Position numbers and translations under genes: made by a program. Source: CANHEE01 sp049316985 (GTDB lineage Bacteria; Bacteroidota; Bacteroidia; Chitinophagales; Saprospiraceae). From it: a DNA stretch of 64,000 nt. How positions within the stretch are numbered: position 1 is the stretch's first letter; each line of letters starts with the position of its first letter. The notes below the pieces were generated by a model that was given only the letters and a program-made list of their open reading frames with translations, was not told the origin of the DNA and did not search any database. Positions 62,357-64,000 of this stretch are shown here, in pieces. The stretch is taken from positions 1-64,000 of the forward strand of contig JBMOJB010000001.1 of the NCBI GenBank assembly GCA_049316985.1, given 5' to 3'.

Positions 62357-62932
62357 ATGAAAACAGGACTATTTTTTGGGTCTTTCAATCCTATTCATGT
62401 TGGGCATTTAATCATAGCCAATTATATGGCTACACAAAGTGATCTCAAAGAAGTGTGGCTGGTCGTGAGTCCGCATAATCCCCTAAAGGTGAAAACTACT
62501 TTGGCCAACGATTTTGACCGGCTGCATCTGGTGCGCTTGGCAATTGAAGACAATCCTGTTCTGAAAGCTTCAGACATTGAGTTTTCACTACCGAAACCGT
62601 CTTATACTATTGATACTTTGTCCTATCTTACGGAGAAATTCCCCAAAAGAGAATTCGTCTTGATAATGGGCGGTGATAATATCGCCACGTTGAATAAATG
62701 GAAGAACTACGAGCAGATACTGCAGCACTTTTCAATTTACGTTTACAATCGCCCTGAAAGTGATCCGGGGGAGTTCGCTACTCACCCTAAAATCCATTTT
62801 TTCGAAGCGCCTTTGCTGGATATTTCTGCTACGTATATTAGAGAGGCAATCAGGAACAGAAAGTCTGTTCGCTATCTGGTACCTGATAAAGTGTTTGAAT
62901 ACTTTGAAGGGAGCACAATGTATAGGAAATAG
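62357..62932 (+). CDS. nadD: Nicotinate-nucleotide adenylyltransferase
   Basis: Converts nicotinate mononucleotide and ATP to NaAD in NAD synthesis. From the ATG at 62357 it has 191 residues beginning MKTGLFFGSFNPIHVGHLII, with the HxGH motif (HVGH) and the family N-terminus at once; an ATG at 62318 would add 13 residues unlike the family. Further blocks: VWLVVSPHNPLKVKTTLAND, FVLIMGGDNIATLNKWKNYE and LLDISATYIREAIRNRKSVR (ISST-like). It is divergent from the XRE regulator gene and ends in a strong shared terminator. Confidence 0.97.
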   Translation: MKTGLFFGSFNPIHVGHLIIANYMATQSDLKEVWLVVSPHNPLKVKTTLANDFDRLHLVRLAIEDNPVLKASDIEFSLPKPSYTIDTLSYLTEKFPKREFVLIMGGDNIATLNKWKNYEQILQHFSIYVYNRPESDPGEFATHPKIHFFEAPLLDISATYIREAIRNRKSVRYLVPDKVFEYFEGSTMYRK

Positions 62933-62980
62933 AATAAATTGAGGGAAAAGATTCCAACACCATTGAGTTCGGTAAGTTAT

Positions 62981-63020
62981 AACCATAAAAAAACCGGCAA
63001 TCGCCGGTTTTTTTATGGTT
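62981..63020. terminator. Bidirectional terminator
   Basis: Perfect 18-base stem AACCATAAAAAAACCGGC / GCCGGTTTTTTTATGGTT with loop AATC, between nadD and the convergent ParA-partner gene. Confidence 0.95.
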
Positions 63021-63024
63021 TATT

Positions 63025-63504
63025 TTATTGAATAGCATTTTTGTGTTCATATTCATCAAGGAAAAGATTAACACATCGTTCGATTATATCTTTGAGAAAC
63101 AAGCTCTCATCTTTTGCGATAGATTTAAGTTTTTCAACTTTTCCACTTTCGATAATGAGTACGATACGTCTTTTGGTTTCATTATCTAGCTCTTCGCTAT
63201 CGATGGTTTGGCGAAGGAGAGATTCCAATCCGGAAAGTGGTCTGCGGTGCGATCTTTTTGAGATTTCACTGATTCGCATATTGTCCTCCATCGGAAGAAA
63301 GTGATCTTCCGTTTTCACGAATGCATCTTGCATCGCGTGCCCCAGATCGTCAGTAAAGTCCTTACCTGATCTCTTTGTTCGTGGAGCTACTTTGACAGCC
63401 TCGACTGCAACCGCTTTCTGTTCTTCTTTGCCGTAGTGTACTATTTGTTCTTCCTCTTTGATGTCAAAAAGGCTTTCCAAACCGTCTTTAAATTTTTTTC
63501 TCAT
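63025..63504 (-). CDS. Small protein paired with ParA
   Basis: 159 residues, cytoplasmic, charged. The first 55 residues are basic and low in structure; residues about 85-155 form helices (LSGLESLLRQTIDSEELDNE, LKDIIERCVNLFLDEYEHK). No ParB signature (no ParB-type CTPase or HTH motif is seen). It lies 38 bases downstream of the ParA-type gene on the same strand. A ribbon-helix-helix or McdB/DUF3408-like partner that loads the ATPase is plausible but not shown. Confidence 0.65.
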   Translation of the reverse strand: MRKKFKDGLESLFDIKEEEQIVHYGKEEQKAVAVEAVKVAPRTKRSGKDFTDDLGHAMQDAFVKTEDHFLPMEDNMRISEISKRSHRRPLSGLESLLRQTIDSEELDNETKRRIVLIIESGKVEKLKSIAKDESLFLKDIIERCVNLFLDEYEHKNAIQ

Positions 63505-63542
63505 TATAATTTGTCAAAAAATAGGTCGAACCAATCAGATAA

Positions 63543-64000
63543 TTATGCAACAACGGGAACGTCTTTCGTTGTTCTAACGATGATTTCTTTAGCTAATTCA
63601 AGATAATCTAGTGCGCCATTGCTCTTTGGAGCATAAGCAAAGATATCTTTTCTTTGTGCAGGTGCTTCTGCCAAAGCGACATTGTCACGGATATAAGTTT
63701 TGAATACTTTTTCACCAAAATATTTGTGAATGGTATCTACTACGTCTCTGTTCAAAACGAGTTTGTGGTTGTACAATGTCGGGATTACTCCTCCGATATC
63801 CAGATTGCGATTCAGTCTCATTTTGACCTTATCTATAACTTGCTTAATTTTAGCAAGCCCTTGTAATGCCAAAAATTCAGTTTGAAGTGGAATCATCACG
63901 TAACGACTGCTGGTTAAAGCATTCAATGTAAGTAAACCCAATGAAGGTGGGCAGTCGATAATAATGTAATCATAGGTATCAGCTACTGCAACGAACAGTT
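63543..64000 (-). CDS. ParA family ATPase (N-terminal part outside window)
   Basis: The frame is open from the right edge (the first codons read LFVAVADTYDY) to the stop at 63543. It includes the Walker B region YDYIIIDCPPSLGLLTLNAL, ALQGLAKIKQVIDKVK and GGVIPTLYNHKLVLNRDVVD, and ends in TTKDVPVVA. The Walker A motif lies to the right of the window. Members position chromosomes, plasmids or protein cargo by ATP-driven nucleoid binding. It is followed by a small non-ParB-like protein, so the cargo is not evident. Confidence 0.93.
   Translation of the reverse strand, partial: LFVAVADTYDYIIIDCPPSLGLLTLNALTSSRYVMIPLQTEFLALQGLAKIKQVIDKVKMRLNRNLDIGGVIPTLYNHKLVLNRDVVDTIHKYFGEKVFKTYIRDNVALAEAPAQRKDIFAYAPKSNGALDYLELAKEIIVRTTKDVPVVA

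Overview
The window is a 64 kb chromosomal stretch of a Bacteroidota bacterium. Evidence for this: promoters of the Bacteroidota type (TTTG-N19/20-TAnnTTTG) in front of rplS, tRNA-Asp, clpS and others; almost no Shine-Dalgarno sequences; a 1658-residue secreted protein with PKD, GEVED and SprB-like repeats and a type IX secretion C-terminal domain; many outer-membrane barrels; MbnP-like, HYC_CC_PP-like, DUF4197 and DUF6913-like proteins. Gene content would suit Saprospiria or a related class, but that placement is a guess. Most of the window is dense housekeeping sequence. I see no prophage, IS element, CRISPR array or rRNA.

Layout. 0.3-7.4 kb (+): methylmalonyl-CoA mutase large subunit, a small outer-membrane protein, a GT9 glycosyltransferase, an unknown exported protein, an alpha/beta hydrolase and a PrsW-type protease. 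7.4-8.1 kb (-): rpmH-rnpA. 8.3-13.7 kb (+): giant secreted metalloprotease, then an O6-methylguanine-DNA methyltransferase. 13.8-13.9 kb: a MITE-like inverted-repeat element. 14.2-18.7 kb: low-complexity Asn/Trp protein, FadL-like and PorT-like barrels, DUF4197 lipoprotein. 18.8-24.8 kb: prolyl oligopeptidase, a GT39-like membrane enzyme with TPRs, and a dihydroorotase paralogue that has lost its metal ligands. 24.8-33.6 kb (-): secreted CxxCH/dockerin-like protein, small Cys-rich protein, lolA-like, bamA, uppS, dapA, DUF6913-like, accA. 33.8-36.3 kb: tRNA-Asp, an apparent antitoxin remnant, GT2, clpS, tRNA-Ala. 37.5-43.2 kb (+): THUMP RNA methyltransferase, dprA, polysaccharide deacetylase, WG-repeat protein, rplS. 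43.4-48.5 kb (+): a probable copper-handling locus. 48.6-54.9 kb: GT-C enzyme, HtrA protease, YehP-like VWA protein, rfaE2, membrane-anchored Mur ligase. 55.2-62.2 kb: unknown exported protein, 1146-residue barrel-like protein, NOL1/NOP2/sun methyltransferase, ScfR/RamB-type regulator. 62.3-64 kb: nadD and a ParA-type ATPase with a small partner.

The strongest candidate for an unusual system is the locus at 43.4-48.5 kb. An MbnP-like lipoprotein overlaps a di-heme MbnH-like peroxidase gene. A Cys-rich HYC_CC_PP-like protein follows under its own promoter, then a TonB-dependent receptor with an HMA-type metal-binding domain fused behind the last barrel strand. I infer a surface-to-periplasm copper acquisition pathway. 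Other notable points are the metal-ligand-less dihydroorotase, the membrane-anchored Mur ligase, the orphan YehP-like VWA gene, and families of short tandem AT-rich repeats in spacers.

Envelope biogenesis is a common theme: bamA, lolA-like, uppS, Mur ligase, rfaE2, GT9, GT2, GT39 and GT-C enzymes, HtrA and several barrels. The ScfR/RamB-type regulator and methylmalonyl-CoA mutase are both linked, in known families, to propionyl-CoA and acyl-CoA metabolism, but sit at opposite ends of the window.
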